Source: Paramecium sonneborni (lineage: Eukaryota > Ciliophora > Oligohymenophorea > Peniculida > Parameciidae). From it: 64,000 nt of DNA. Each line of letters starts with the position of its first letter. Position 1 is the first letter of the stretch. The stretch is from NCBI GenBank assembly GCA_905182985.1, contig CAJJDN010000015.1, positions 134,798 to 198,797 on the forward strand, read 5' to 3'. Below are positions 52,246 to 64,000 of this stretch, piece after piece. The position numbers were made by a program, and so were the translations under genes. The notes beneath the pieces are model-generated. The model searched no databases, was not told the DNA's origin, and worked only from the letters and a program-made list of their open reading frames with translations.

Positions 52246-53211
52246 TCAATCATTAAATTCATCCATATTATTCATAGTCCTTATATTATGTTATTAATTT
52301 CTTAAACCCATCTTTTTTTCTCTCCTTTCATCATATCCTAACTTTATACTATTATAGTGATCCATATAATATAAATTTCGACTAAAAATACTATTTTTCA
52401 CTTCTTTCTCAACAGCAGAATTAAGTTCTTCTGATTACTTTTTTTTCATATTTATATATTTTATGTCATTTTCATTAGTTCTTCATTTTTTTTATTTGAT
52501 TAAACTTATGTGTCTAAATTTGTATAATATAATTCCAACTTATCTTTCACATTATATTATTTAATTCTATATCTTTCTATCTATTTTTCTTCCTCTTCAA
52601 ATTCTTTTCTACTTCTGAGTCTCTATTTTTATGGAGATCTAACAACTACTCCAAAATTGTTTTTTAAAAATGTTAATGTTTCATCTGGACTCCTCATCCT
52701 TAAACCAGATTTTGTTATTATCTCAGAATCACTGTAAATTATTGAAGTTTCTATTTTTGCTTAATCTTCAACAGAATAATCACTAATACATTTTAAAATA
52801 GGTTATTCTTATTTCTTTATTCTTACCTTTTTGAATTATATCTCTGCGAAATTCTTCAAACCTTATTTTTTTAATTCATATATTTCTTCTTATTTATAAA
52901 GTGGCATTGAACTCAATACTTTTGTTAGTATTAAATTATCTTTATTAAATGAATTACTTAATACTTCTGTTCTATATTTTGAATAATTAAAATTATCTTC
53001 TTTAAACATTGTGAATTATAGGAAACATATTCTCATTTTCTTGTTCTCTCAGATGATTTATCTTTATCTAAATTTATTTGTTTTTTCTACTTAATCAAAG
53101 AGTTCATCAACTTTTATTAAAATATTCTTATATTAATTTTTATTCTAAACTTTTAATTCTATATTACTCTCTAAGAATGTAACTTTTCTTTCTTCTTCTT
53201 CTGTAATCATT
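52246..53211 (-). CDS. Charged coiled-coil protein, frame unresolved (possible frameshifts or unseen introns)
   Basis: Three minus-strand blocks look like one gene but sit in different frames. The first starts MITEEEERKVTFLESNIELK at 53211. The main block (53009 to 52446) reads MFKEDNFNYSKYRTEVLSNS and later KEFEEEEKQIERYRIKQYN. The last (to TGA 52248-52246) reads SEELNSAVEKEVKNSIFSRN, then MDEFND. A 22-nt intron (GTTGATGAAC to TTAAG) joins block 1 to QKKQINLDKDKSSERTRK. That stretch then needs one extra base in an A-run to enter the main block. The last junction would need a 68-nt intron. No family recognised. Confidence 0.5.
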
Positions 53212-53644
53212 AATTATAATTATTCTTAATATTATTTCAAAATTTATTTTCTAAGTATTAACTTTTTTATTTTTTTATTAACTCAAAACTTTATCTACTC
53301 AAACTTTATTTTTTTTCCAGTATGTTACCTTTTTTATCAAAAATAATTTTTGTCAAATTTTCATATTTTTTTATTGCTTTATTATATTTTTTATAATAAT
53401 ATTTTTTTATGATTGAGAATTCCTTTAGCTCTAATTAGAACATTGTTAACTTCATAGAAATCTAAATCTAATCTTTCATTATAAATTGTATTAAATGATA
53501 AATTTTTCACATTTTTTGTCATGAGTTCTAAATTGTGGCTGGAATCATAAATAATATTAAAATTTATGCACTACTATGATTAATATGATTATTTTAAATT
53601 GTAATAATTATTAAAATATTCACTAAATTTATTTATTGTGAAAT
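53212..53644. other. Divergent intergenic region, nothing recognised
   Basis: AT-rich DNA between a minus-strand and a plus-strand gene start. It presumably carries both promoters. Confidence 0.5.
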
Positions 53645-55428
53645 ATGAATGATTTAATGTTAACAATATAATTAATATATATATTCATCCTTTATATTCT
53701 ATCAGATTATATATGCAAATGGACTAACAGATTTAATAGAGTTAAATATCTTAAGTTAATTAACATATGTATTTATAAGTTTTTATTAAGATTATCGAAT
53801 AATTAAGCTTAATAAAGAATCCCAACTTAATCATAACTTTAATAAACTATAAATTTTTGCTTTATTTCATATTTGCTATATGGTTTAATGATTCTAATTG
53901 TTGTTATTTTAACACTATCGTTAATTATAATTTAAGTGAATAGAGAATAAATATAGATATTTTATACATGCTTATTAATAATTTTTTTCTCAACAGCACT
54001 TTTTGGATGCACTGAGTACATAAGAGAGTAATTCTCTGATGTTTTAATAAATAACTTAAAAAGTCAGAATGAAATACAAATGAATAATTGGGTTTATAAA
54101 TCAACTTATAACTTTTTATTGTAATATAAAAGTTAGTCTAAATTTTCTATAATTAGATTATTATGTTTGTAAAGTGCAGTTGCTATTTTCTATTTGGGTT
54201 ATAATATTATTTTTAAGACTTAATATATATGTTTGGATGATGAAAATGATAATTATAATTGGTGTGGAACTACTTATGAAAATGAAAGTTAATATTCTAA
54301 TGATCATAATTAAACTAAAAATTTATAGGAAAGTGAAAAAAATGATTATTGTTCGAACAAAATAGAAATTTAAGGGCCGGTGCTAATATTACTAGGGATA
54401 TTATGCTAAATAGTGTCATTAATATTTATAATATATGAGATCTTAAGTATCATTTAATGGATTTACTTGAGATTTACTTTAGGTTCCTGGCCTTCATATT
54501 AACAAGATACCTAAAACATTAGTAATCATTAATATTATTCAATAGATATTCCATAAACAATAATTTAAACTAAAGTATTTAGCATAATCCTCTTTATTTA
54601 TTATTTTGCTAAATTTATAGGTCTTTTATGGATGAGAATTTTAGGTCTAACCGAACTTTAAGTTATTTTAATTATATCTTCATATTGTTACTATTTTGTA
54701 ATTTAAATATCCTTAATAGGTTTATTTTTTTAGTGTAATAATATATTTAAATATTAGTTGTATTCGATTATAAAGTAGATAATAAATTACAGTACAATGA
54801 TTATTAAATATACATAGATTCAATATTAAGAATGAATTACTGTGAAATAAGAGTATTTAAATTCTTATTAACAATATGTTTTATTTTCACAATCATAGGA
54901 ATGTCATTATCTTAAATTTAGATAGACACATCATCTGATGAAATTATTAATTTAGATTTAATTATTTATTATGAATGTGGAATAACTTAATTAATATAAC
55001 TAGGACTGATACTTATAAAATATATAATTATCCCATATTTCACTGATCGAAATAGTAGGTATTTGGCTTAAATTCATTAAGAAGTATAAACGCAAAATGT
55101 AGAACGCTTATAAATAAATATATAATAGTAATTGTCTTAAGAAAGAACAAATTATATTTTCATAAATATTAATGATTAAAACAATATACCTTAATATAGA
55201 AGCTAACTGCCTATTTTATATATAAATAAAAATTTTATTTTCAAAGTAAAACCCAAAGAGTAAACAGATTGTGCTATTTGTTTGGAAAAACTTATTTAAA
55301 ATTCAAATGAAAATCCTATTATATAATTAAATTGCCACATTTCTCATATATTTCACTAATAATGTATTGAGTGTTGGCTGATCAAATTCAAAAAATGTCC
55401 ATTATGTAAAGCAGAATTTTCATTATGA
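53645..55428 (+). CDS. Multi-pass membrane protein with C-terminal RING-H2 finger, 585 aa
   Basis: The N-terminal two thirds are hydrophobic helices (for example MLTIQLIYIFILYILSDYI, LMILIVVILTLSLIIIQ, VSLIFIIYEILSII). The C-terminal RING-H2 reads CAIC, then CHISHIFHQQCIECW and CPLC, the Cys/His spacing of membrane E3 ubiquitin ligases. Read without splicing, the frame stops at 54834 and a second frame starts at an overlapping ATGA. A 26-nt intron (54792-54817) joins the two and gives a length divisible by three, so this is one gene. Membrane-bound E3 ligases often act in ER-associated degradation or endosomal sorting; which one applies here is unknown. Confidence 0.8.
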
Positions 55429-55555
55429 ATTTAAAATAAGAATAAAAATTATATTTTCTAAATCTTAAAAGCAATACATCTTTATGTTTTTAATCAAATA
55501 AAAAAATAAATAAATATTTTTCATTCTTAATATATTTTTTTTAGCTTGTTAGAGT

Positions 55556-57788
55556 TCATTATAAAAAGTTTAAGTCATTCTAATATTTAAGGCTTTTTCT
55601 ATAAAACTTTAAGTCATTAAAATTTATCAATTAATTAATAGTAGATTTAGATAATTTCTTTGTTAGAAGTAGAAGATAGTCATTAATTTTATCAACTTCT
55701 ATAAATGAACCTTAATTGTTTCTCTTAATATTGTATAGAGTTTCATTTCTTTGTTATTTTAATTACTTTAGATCTACATGAATAGAAAAATAAAAGAAAC
55801 AGCAGATACAATTAGAAATATAAATATTTTTATTATTTAACAATTTATAATGTAAGAACAGATGCTCCAAATAATTATTTATTGCATCAAAAAATGGTAA
55901 TTCATTATTTAAAAGATGAATATATTTGAAATTAAAATCTATTTCATTGTTTAAATAATATCGAATTTGATTTGTAATTGTTAATTTAAATATAATCAAG
56001 TTTTCTTTAGTATAATTTATTGTTGGTGATGTAAATTATTAAAATTTATAATGCTCTTGTCCCAAACTAATTTTTGCTAAATTATTTTTTGTATATAGTA
56101 CCTCAGCAATCATCTCTTTTTATAAACTACAAAACTATATAAAGTGTTCTGAAAAATCTGAAACTGTATTTTCAAGATGAGTATTTATTTCTGAAAATTA
56201 TTAATAGTTATAATAGGCAAAGATGTTTTTTAACTCTTCTTATAAAGTAGTTTCTTATGGAAGCATAATCGCTAAACAAACTTCTCTATTTTAGGTTAAA
56301 TTACTATCCTATAAGGCTTTTATTTAAATAGATGGTATTTCCCATCTATTAAAGTCCTATAATGTGAATAATTTATGTTTCTTTAATTCTAATTTTGATT
56401 TAAATTTTTCATATTCTTAATGTGCATTTTCTTTTTATTTTATGAACTATTTTGATAATTTTAATTACTTCTTTTAAGGAATTAATTGAATGATGATGAA
56501 ATTTGAAAAAAGAACAGAGTTCTTCTTATACAATTTTAATCTAAGCAGTTAGATTATTTCCCCATTATACTAGCATATTATTCATTGATATATAAAGTAT
56601 GTCTAATTTTGAAATTTTTCCTTAAGGAATAGATTAATTAAACTTATTTGAAAATTGATATAAATCAGTGCACGTTTATCCCATATTATAAATAGTATTA
56701 GATAACTAATCAAAATCTAATAATAATTATTTTGATTCTTTTCTTAGTTTCTTATAATTGACTTCAATTGAATTAATTAATAAAGCAGATTCATTATTAT
56801 ATGATCCTAAATTATCATTAATTTGTAATTAAATTTGTCCATCTAAAGAAATAATCTATTCTAATTTAGTTACTCTTGATATTTAAGTACTTAATTTTTA
56901 AATATGTTTAAAATCTTTTTCTTCTTTAATTGATAAGAAAGCTTAGAACCATCTATCATGTCTTATCAATTCATATTAAAACAAATATTATAGAAATTTC
57001 TAATATATAATTAAAAATTGATACTTCTAAAAATTTCATTCTCTTTATTAAATAAAGCTCTTAATCATTTTTCAATACAGTTTTTTTAGGTAAAGGAGGA
57101 ATCTATTTAAATATATATATTACATATCGACCAGGGTATAATTTACTTAAAATTTCTCTAAGCCACAAAAAATCATTATATCTTCTTTATACATTCCATC
57201 CAATCGGCTCTGTTGTAATTATATATGTATAATATGATGCTGAAAATAAACCACCTGGAATTTTTTCGAATTTAGTAATACATACATTTAATTCTTTAGC
57301 CATTAGCAATATTTTTTTATCTTATGACTTGCATAAATGGATTTTTTAGTAGAATCGATCATTATCAACAGATGGTTTAGCAACAATTTCTTCATGTATT
57401 TTATTTTATACAATTTAAGATTATTGGTTTAAATTCTATTAAGATTACTCTTCTTTTATTTATGGCAATTATTAAATTGAGGATTAACTTTCAAATTATA
57501 TATGGTCATCAATTTATGATTATCTACAAGATACATCATCCAAATCAATAGTTTCTAATTAAGGTTGATTTGTTGTTTGAAATAAATTTATTGCCTCTTA
57601 AAGTTCATGATAAGTCCATATATTAACATCTTGTCCTCCTAAATTTTAAATATATAAATAGTACCATTTACTTTTAACTATTCCATATAATCTTAAAAAG
57701 CTTAACAATCATACCCTTTATCATATATTTCTCTTCTCAGTAATTACTGTTTTCGATTTATTTGTACAGATTCATTTTAATATTACAT
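55556..57788 (-). CDS. PX-domain sorting nexin, about 720 aa
   Basis: The PX domain (about residues 160-270) shows YIITTEPIGWNVQRRYNDFL, then WLREILSKLYPGRY|IPPLPKK, the canonical phosphoinositide-binding RRYxDFxWL and PPLPxK features. A 21-nt intron at 57123-57103 splits GRY|IPP. It contains no stop, so retention would insert seven residues there. A helical C-terminal half follows, as in SNX-BAR proteins. Upstream sits a small module, KSKWYYLYIQNLGGQDV, possibly a GYF-like or W-Y-Y fold. Start MQYQNESVQINRKQQ (ATG 57788-57786) and a 23-nt intron (57714-57692) are supported by frame. The total is not yet divisible by three, so at least one more intron exists in the C-terminal half. Confidence 0.8.
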
Positions 57789-58082
57789 TAGAAAATAATA
57801 ATTTTTTTATTTATGTAATTAAAAACTCTAGATAATTAATATTCTTAAAAATAGAATAAAAGAATACATTCTTAATGAACTTTTATTTTCAATTCACCTT
57901 AAGATATTAATCCAACTATTTTTAATATAAATTACTTTTAGAAAAAAAATACTAATTAAATCAAAATTATTCAAAAGCACTCATTTTTTTATTAGTTTAA
58001 AAAATAAAGAATTTAAATCTTATCTATTCTTATATAAATATTCATAAATTATATTATAATTCATTTCTAACTTAAAATCAAA
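57789..58082. other. Spacer between two minus-strand genes
   Basis: About 290 bases, AT-rich. It should hold the promoter of the sorting nexin gene and the 3' flank of the giant gene. Nothing else seen. Confidence 0.5.
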
Positions 58083-61000
58083 TCAAAAAATTGTACAATC
58101 CTCTGTTTATTCATTTCTTATTTCCTATTAGATTTCAAGCATTTAAACATTTTTTGTAATTTTTTCTTTCTATTAAGGTTAATTAATTTATTAAGTGTTT
58201 CCTTTTTAAACTATTTAATTTGATTGAGGTTATTAATTTTATTCCTTATCTTAGTTTTATTTTAGTTATTAAAATAATCTATTCATCTATTCTTCATAAG
58301 ATTTATCTAATAATTATATTTTTTCTTCATAATATGAAGTTAATTTTTATAAATCACTTTGATCATATGTTTATAATTTCTCAGACATTTATTACATTTC
58401 TTTTACTTAATTCTATACTTAATTAAAATAATTTAGCCTTTAAGAATTAGCATCAATAAATTGTAGTTTTAAAGAATAAATTTCACTATCTTTTAGTACA
58501 ATTTAATTTCTCAATTGTAAAATGTTTTCTTAAAGTTCTTTCGCTGAGTTTTAAATTAAATTATTAGATTAATCAAAGTTTTTCCTTTTAAGCCCTTATA
58601 TTTAATTATTTAAATTAATTATATGTTGCTTGAGGGTTTCTGTTTATTAATTTTATTCAGCTAACATTTAATTTAATTATTCAACATTTTATCTTAAATC
58701 TTTAATATATTATTTTTATTACAAAATTTCTTCATCTTTTTCTTAGTTCAACAAAATACTCTAATTATATAAACTTCTTAATTTTTCAAAATTAGAAACT
58801 ATTTCATCTTTTTCCGAATCCAATTTTTTAAATTACTTTTCAAAATCAAGTTAAATTTTTTATTTTAGTATTGTTTCCTAAGAAAATAATTGAGAATTTT
58901 AATTTAACAATTTGCCTTCAATTTCTTATATTTCAAATCTTAAATGAGATATTGTTGCTAAAAGTTCATAAATTTCTTTTTTGTATTTTTCTTCTTAATC
59001 ATTTAGAACATTTGTAAATTATATTTAAGATTGTTCTTTTTCTTCCTAACACTATTTCTATAATGTCTCTAATTCTGTTAAATATATTATCTCTCTTTCT
59101 TACTATTATGTTTGATGTGTTTGTTTCAGCGATTCAATAATTTTGTTATATTCATCATCTTTTTATTTAAACTGTTATAATTATTAATTTTATTAATTAA
59201 TTAAAGATTAAATAGTTTCTTCATACTATTGTTAAATTTAGTTTTATTATAGAGCATTGCAATCATTTTAAAGTTCATCACTCTAATTTTTTTAAAATTC
59301 ATCTATTTAAGTTTATTCATTATTATGCTGCTTTGAAATATACAAATATTGATCATCTAATTCAGTAGATATTTTTTACTATAATTATTAATTCAAAAGA
59401 GACAAATTTAGTATTTATTCTTCTCTTTGTTATAAGGTTAGATTATACTCCTCTTATAATTAATTCATTTTTGATTCATATTATGATTTATCATTTTAAA
59501 CTGTTTAATTATGATTTTAGAGTAAATTTAAATGATTTTCACTAATTTCAAGTATAATTTTTTTATATTCATCATCTTTTTACAATAATTACTAATCATA
59601 ATTTTTAGATATTTCAGTAATTTGATCAATCAATTAAGCGTTTTTTTAATTTAAAATTACAACATTTTCATCATATGATTGTGTTTAATTTTAGAAATTC
59701 GATTTTAATATATTTAATTATTCTACATAATCTTTCTCTCTATTCTCAAGTTATTATTTATAAGATTCTTCTTTTTATTAAAATTCATTAGTATAATACT
59801 CATTTGATTCTTACTTCAATTAAGTAATTTCTTGTTCTTTATTTAATAATTCTTATTTATGTTTTTGTTAAAAATCAATTATTTATTACTAATATTTTGA
59901 ATCTAATTCTTTAATTTTGTCTTATTATTATAATATTACATCATCTTTTTATTAAATTTCATTTTATTTAATTTAGTTGATTTCATTTATTATTTATTAA
60001 TGTTCATAGTCTTTTTGTTCTAGTAGTTTTTAATAATATTCTTCTTTTTATTATAATTCTTTTAAAAATTATTCATTTGATTCTTATTTTAATAATGCTA
60101 TCATTTATTCTTTACTTTCTAATTCTGATCTATATTTTTTCGATAATTCCTCTATCTACTTTTAATAATTAATATCTTATTCTTCAAGTTTAATTTATTA
60201 TTGTTTAATAAAATCATCTTTTTATTGAATTTCATTTTGGAAATTAGAACTTACGTCATTTGTTTATTATGCAAATTCTTATTCTTATTTTTCAAGTTAT
60301 TTTTGATAATACTCTTCTTTATTTTATAATTCATTTGTAAATTATTCATTTGATTCTTATTTTAATAATGTTATTATTTTTTCTTTACTTTCTAGTTCTT
60401 ATTTATGTTTTAATTAAAAATCAATTATTTATTACTAATATTTTGAATCTAATTCTTGAATTTGGTCTTATTATTATAATATTACATTATCTTTTTATTA
60501 AATTTCATTTTATTTATTTTAGTTGAATTCATATATTTTTTATTATTATTCTTAGTCTTTTTGTTCTAGTTATTTTTAATAAGATTCTTCTTTTTCTTTA
60601 AGCTCTTTTGAAAATTATTCATTTAATTCTTATTTCAATTATGCTTACGCAAATTCTTAATTTTCTGATTACAATTTATGTTTTTGCACCAATTCAATTA
60701 TTTATTACTAATAATTTGTATCTTGTTCTTTGATTTAAATTAATTATTATTATATTATATCATCTTTTTACTAAATTAAATTTGATAAATTTTAATTTAA
60801 TTCATTTATTTGTTATTAATGTTCTTAATCTTTTTGCTCAAGTTATTTTTAAAAGCTTTCTTCTTTTTATTATATTTCCTTAGTATAATACTCATTAGAT
60901 TCTTATTTTAATAAAGTTATTATTTCTTCTTTACTTTCTAATTCTTATTTATGTTTTAATTAAAAATCAATTATTTATTACTAATATTTTGAATCTAATT

Positions 61001-64000
61001 CTTGAATTTGGTCTTATTATTATAATATTACATTATCTTTTTATTAAATTTCATTTTATTTATTTTAGTTGATTTCATATATTTTTTATTATTATTCTTA
61101 GTCTTTTTGTTCTAGTTATTTTTAATAAGATTCTTCTTTTTCTTTAAGCTCTTTTGAAAATTATTCATTTAATTCTTATTTCAATTATGCTTACGCAAAT
61201 TCTTAATTTTCTGATTACAATTTATGTTTTTGCACCAGTTCAATTATTTATTACTAATAATTTGTATCTTGTTCTTTGATTTAAATTAATTATTATTATA
61301 TTATATCATCTTTTTACTCAATTAAATTTGATAAATTTTAATTTAATTCATTTATTTGTTATTAATGTACTTAATCTTTTTGCTCAAGTTATTTTTAAAA
61401 GCTTTCTTCTTTTTATTATATTTCCTTAGTATAATACTCATTTGATTCTTATTTTAATAAAGTTATTATTTGTTCTTTACTTTCTAATTCTTATTTATGT
61501 TTTTGTTAAAAATCAATTATTTATTACTAATAATTTGAATCTAATTCTTTAATTTTGTCTTATTATTATAATATTACATCATCTTTTAATTAAATTTCAT
61601 TTTATTTAATTTAGTTGATTTCATTAATTTTTTATTAATGTTCTTAATCTTTTTGCTCAAGTTATTTTTAAAAGAACTCTTCTTTTTATTATAATTCTTT
61701 AGAAAATTATGCATTTGATTCTTATTTCAAGAAAGTAATTTCTTTTTCTCTATTTTGTTATTCTTATTTATATTATTCTGAAAAATCATAAATTTATTAC
61801 TAATAGTTTGTATCTATTTCTTTAATTTTGTTTAATTATTATTATATTATTTCATCTTTTGATAAAATTTCATTTTATAAACTTTATTTTATCTCATTAA
61901 TTTTTAATGAATATTCTTAATCTTTTTATTCAAGTTATTTTTAATTGAATTCTTCTTTTTATAATAATTCCTTAGAAAAATATTCATTAGATTCTTATTT
62001 CAATAATATTAGGATTTGTTCTTTATTTTCTAATTCTTATTTTTATTTATTCGATAATTCCTATATCTACTTTTAATAATCATTATCTTATTCTTCAAGT
62101 TTAATTTTTTATTATTTTATAAGGTCATCTTTTTGTTGAATATCATTTCGGAAGTTCGCACTTACTTCATTGATTTATTATGCATATTCTTATTCTTATT
62201 ATTCAAGTTATTTTTAATAATATTCTTCTTTATTTTATAACTCCTTTGTAAATTCTTCATTTGATTATTATTTTAATAATGTTATTATTTTTTCTTTACT
62301 TTCTAGTTCTTATTTATGTTTTAATTAAAAATCAATTATTTATTACTAATAATTTGAATCTAATTCTTTAATTTTTTCTTATTATTATAATATTACATCA
62401 TCTTTTAATTAAATTTCATTTTATTTAATTTAGTTGATTTCATTTATTTTTTATTAATGTTCTTAATCTTTCTGCTCTAGTTGTTTTTAATAATATTCTT
62501 CTTTTTATTATAATTCTTTAGAATAATATTCATTTGATTCTTATTTTAATAGTATTATCATTTGTTCTTTACCTTCTAATTCTTATTTATGTTTTAATTA
62601 AAAATCAATTATTTATTACTAATAATTTGTATCTAATTCTTTAATTTTGTCTTATTATTATAATATAATATCGTCTTTTTATTAAATTTCATATTATTTA
62701 ATTTAGTTAATTTCATTTATTTTTTATTATTATTCTTAATCTTTTTGTTCTAGTTATTTTTAAAAGGTTTCTTCTTTTTATTATAATTCTTTAGTATAAC
62801 AGTCATTTGATTCTTACTTCAATAAAGTAATTTCTTGTTCTTTATTTAATAATTCTTATTTATGTATTTCCTATAATTCACTTATTTTCTATTAATAATT
62901 TTTATCTTATTCCTAAAGTTAAATTTCTTATGATTGTATTTAATTATTTTTTATTTAAATTTGATTTGATAAATTTTAATTTATTTCATATATTTTTTAT
63001 TATAATTCTTAATCTTTTTGTTCTAGTTATTTCAAATAAGACTCTTCTTTTTATTATAATTCTTTATAAAAGTATTCATTAGTTTCTTATTTTAATAATG
63101 TGATTATTTGTTCTTTATTTTTTAATTCTTATTGATGTTTTTCCATTAATTCACTTATTTTCTATTAATAATATTTATCCTATTCTTGTAGTTTAATTCT
63201 TTATTATTTTATCATCTCTTCTTTTTACTAAATATCATTTTGGAAATTAGAACTAATTTCATTCATTTACTATTTATGTTCATAATCTTTTAATTCAAAT
63301 TCTTTATTCATTTTTTCATCTTTCTATTGGAGTTCTTTTAAAGTTTCTATTTTCAATTTTTATTCATAATTTTAAATTTCTAATTATTATTTCTCTGTCA
63401 ATTATTATATCTATTACTCATAAGTTTCTTTTTTTTATTAGATTAGCATCTATGATTCTATATTTCTTTCATTTAATAAGATTTCTAACTGATTAATCTT
63501 TTTTTATGTTTCATTTTCTATATCTTATTTTTATAAATTAATTTCACTTATTTATTTTTCTAAATTATTTATTTATTATTAATATTTTATTTCAAGTTTT
63601 TAGAATTCTAGATTTTTATTTTCTAAATCTTTTTTAATTTTCTCAAATTATTCAGAAATTAGATCAATTTCTTTTCCTTGCTTACTTTCTTTGTTATAAA
63701 TGATATCATCTTTCTCTTTTAATTTTCGTTCCATTTCTTGTTGAAGATTATTTAATTTTTCTTCATAAAAATTCTAAGTATTAGATTTTTATAATAAATT
63801 ATTTCTCAATTCTTCAATCATTTTTAAATACTCTCTTTCTTAACTTTTCATGCTTTATTCATGTGTTTCCTCTAATAATTTAGTTTATTCAATATAATTA
63901 GATATCAATTGTTACTATGATTTGATTTTATCTTATAACTATTTAATAATTTAATTCTTCTCATTAATTTCATTTAAACCATTATCTTATTGAGATTATT
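58083..64000 (-). CDS. Giant coiled-coil protein, 5' end beyond window (at least 1,900 aa)
   Basis: The minus strand reads as heptad coiled coil (E/Q/K/L-rich, with QELDSKYQQQIIDFQ-type units) from the right edge down to EIRNEQTEDCTIF and TGA 58085-58083. The 5' end, and therefore the start and full length, lie past 64000. Positions about 59800-63300 are a tandem array with a 273-nt period (91 residues, 13 heptads). A two-unit block of 546 nt is nearly identical between about 60370-60915 and 60916-61462, which suggests a recent duplication. Codons were sampled, not read throughout. It probably belongs to a cytoskeletal scaffold class like the gene at 21094-31400, but the repeats differ in period. 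Confidence 0.75.
59800..63300 (-). repeat. 273-nt tandem repeat array in the giant coiled-coil gene
   Basis: The marker TTGATTCTTATTT recurs near 60079, 60352, 60625, 60898, 61171, 61444, 61717, 61990, 62263, 62536, 62809 and 63082, a constant step of 273. Units diverge from each other except for one pair of adjacent double units (546 nt) that are almost identical. Confidence 0.88.

Noticed and set aside
54828..55428. Separate RING-finger gene starting at the overlapping ATGA
   Set aside because: A 26-nt GT...AG intron joins it in frame to the membrane-protein gene just upstream.

Overview
This window is ciliate macronuclear DNA and the features point to Paramecium. Coding frames stay open only if TAA and TAG are read as glutamine and TGA is the sole stop. 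Genes are cut by very small GT...AG introns (21-30 nt wherever I could phase them). Base composition is extremely AT-rich and genes are packed on both strands with short spacers. Tetrahymena shares the code but has much longer introns. I cannot name the species. Because standard-code ORF finders stop at TAA/TAG, almost every gene here is longer than its longest standard-code ORF. All models below were built by hand from the reading frame, intron signals and family motifs.

Layout. 1-1400: two small uncharacterised minus-strand genes flanking (one overlapping) a GC-rich, structured, probable non-coding RNA. 2000-6050: an acidic/basic protein, an R-SNARE, a ubiquitin-like plus coiled-coil protein starting 8 bp from the divergent SNARE start, and a small MGC-start (acylated) protein. 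6150-7200: a membrane protein whose model I could not close. 7400-15300: Sec23 (COPII), a Ser/Thr kinase, a coiled-coil protein, an ML-domain secretory protein, an EMC10-like ER membrane protein and a second kinase. 15300-18850: gene-poor, with a 1,067-bp exact duplication around a single N (probable assembly artefact) and two small genes. 19500-21035: an ERK7/MAPK15-type kinase. 21094-31400: a giant coiled-coil gene with 210-nt internal repeats. 31500-35230: a MORN-repeat pseudokinase and a Tysnd1-like protease homologue lacking both serine nucleophiles. 35340-47200: WDR7-like and VPS13-like giants and a coiled-coil protein. 47800-55430: PP1 catalytic subunit, a type I membrane protein, an aquaporin, an unresolved coiled-coil gene and a membrane RING-finger protein. 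55550-57790: a PX-domain sorting nexin. 58083-64000: the 3' part of another giant coiled-coil gene with a 273-nt tandem repeat; its start lies beyond the window.

Theme. Several products act in membrane traffic or lipid/ER biology (Sec23, R-SNARE, EMC10-like, ML protein, WDR7, VPS13, sorting nexin), and others suit a large ciliated cell (ERK7, giant coiled-coil proteins, PP1). I see no operon logic; the clustering is probably incidental. I found no transposon, CRISPR array, tRNA or rRNA that I could support.
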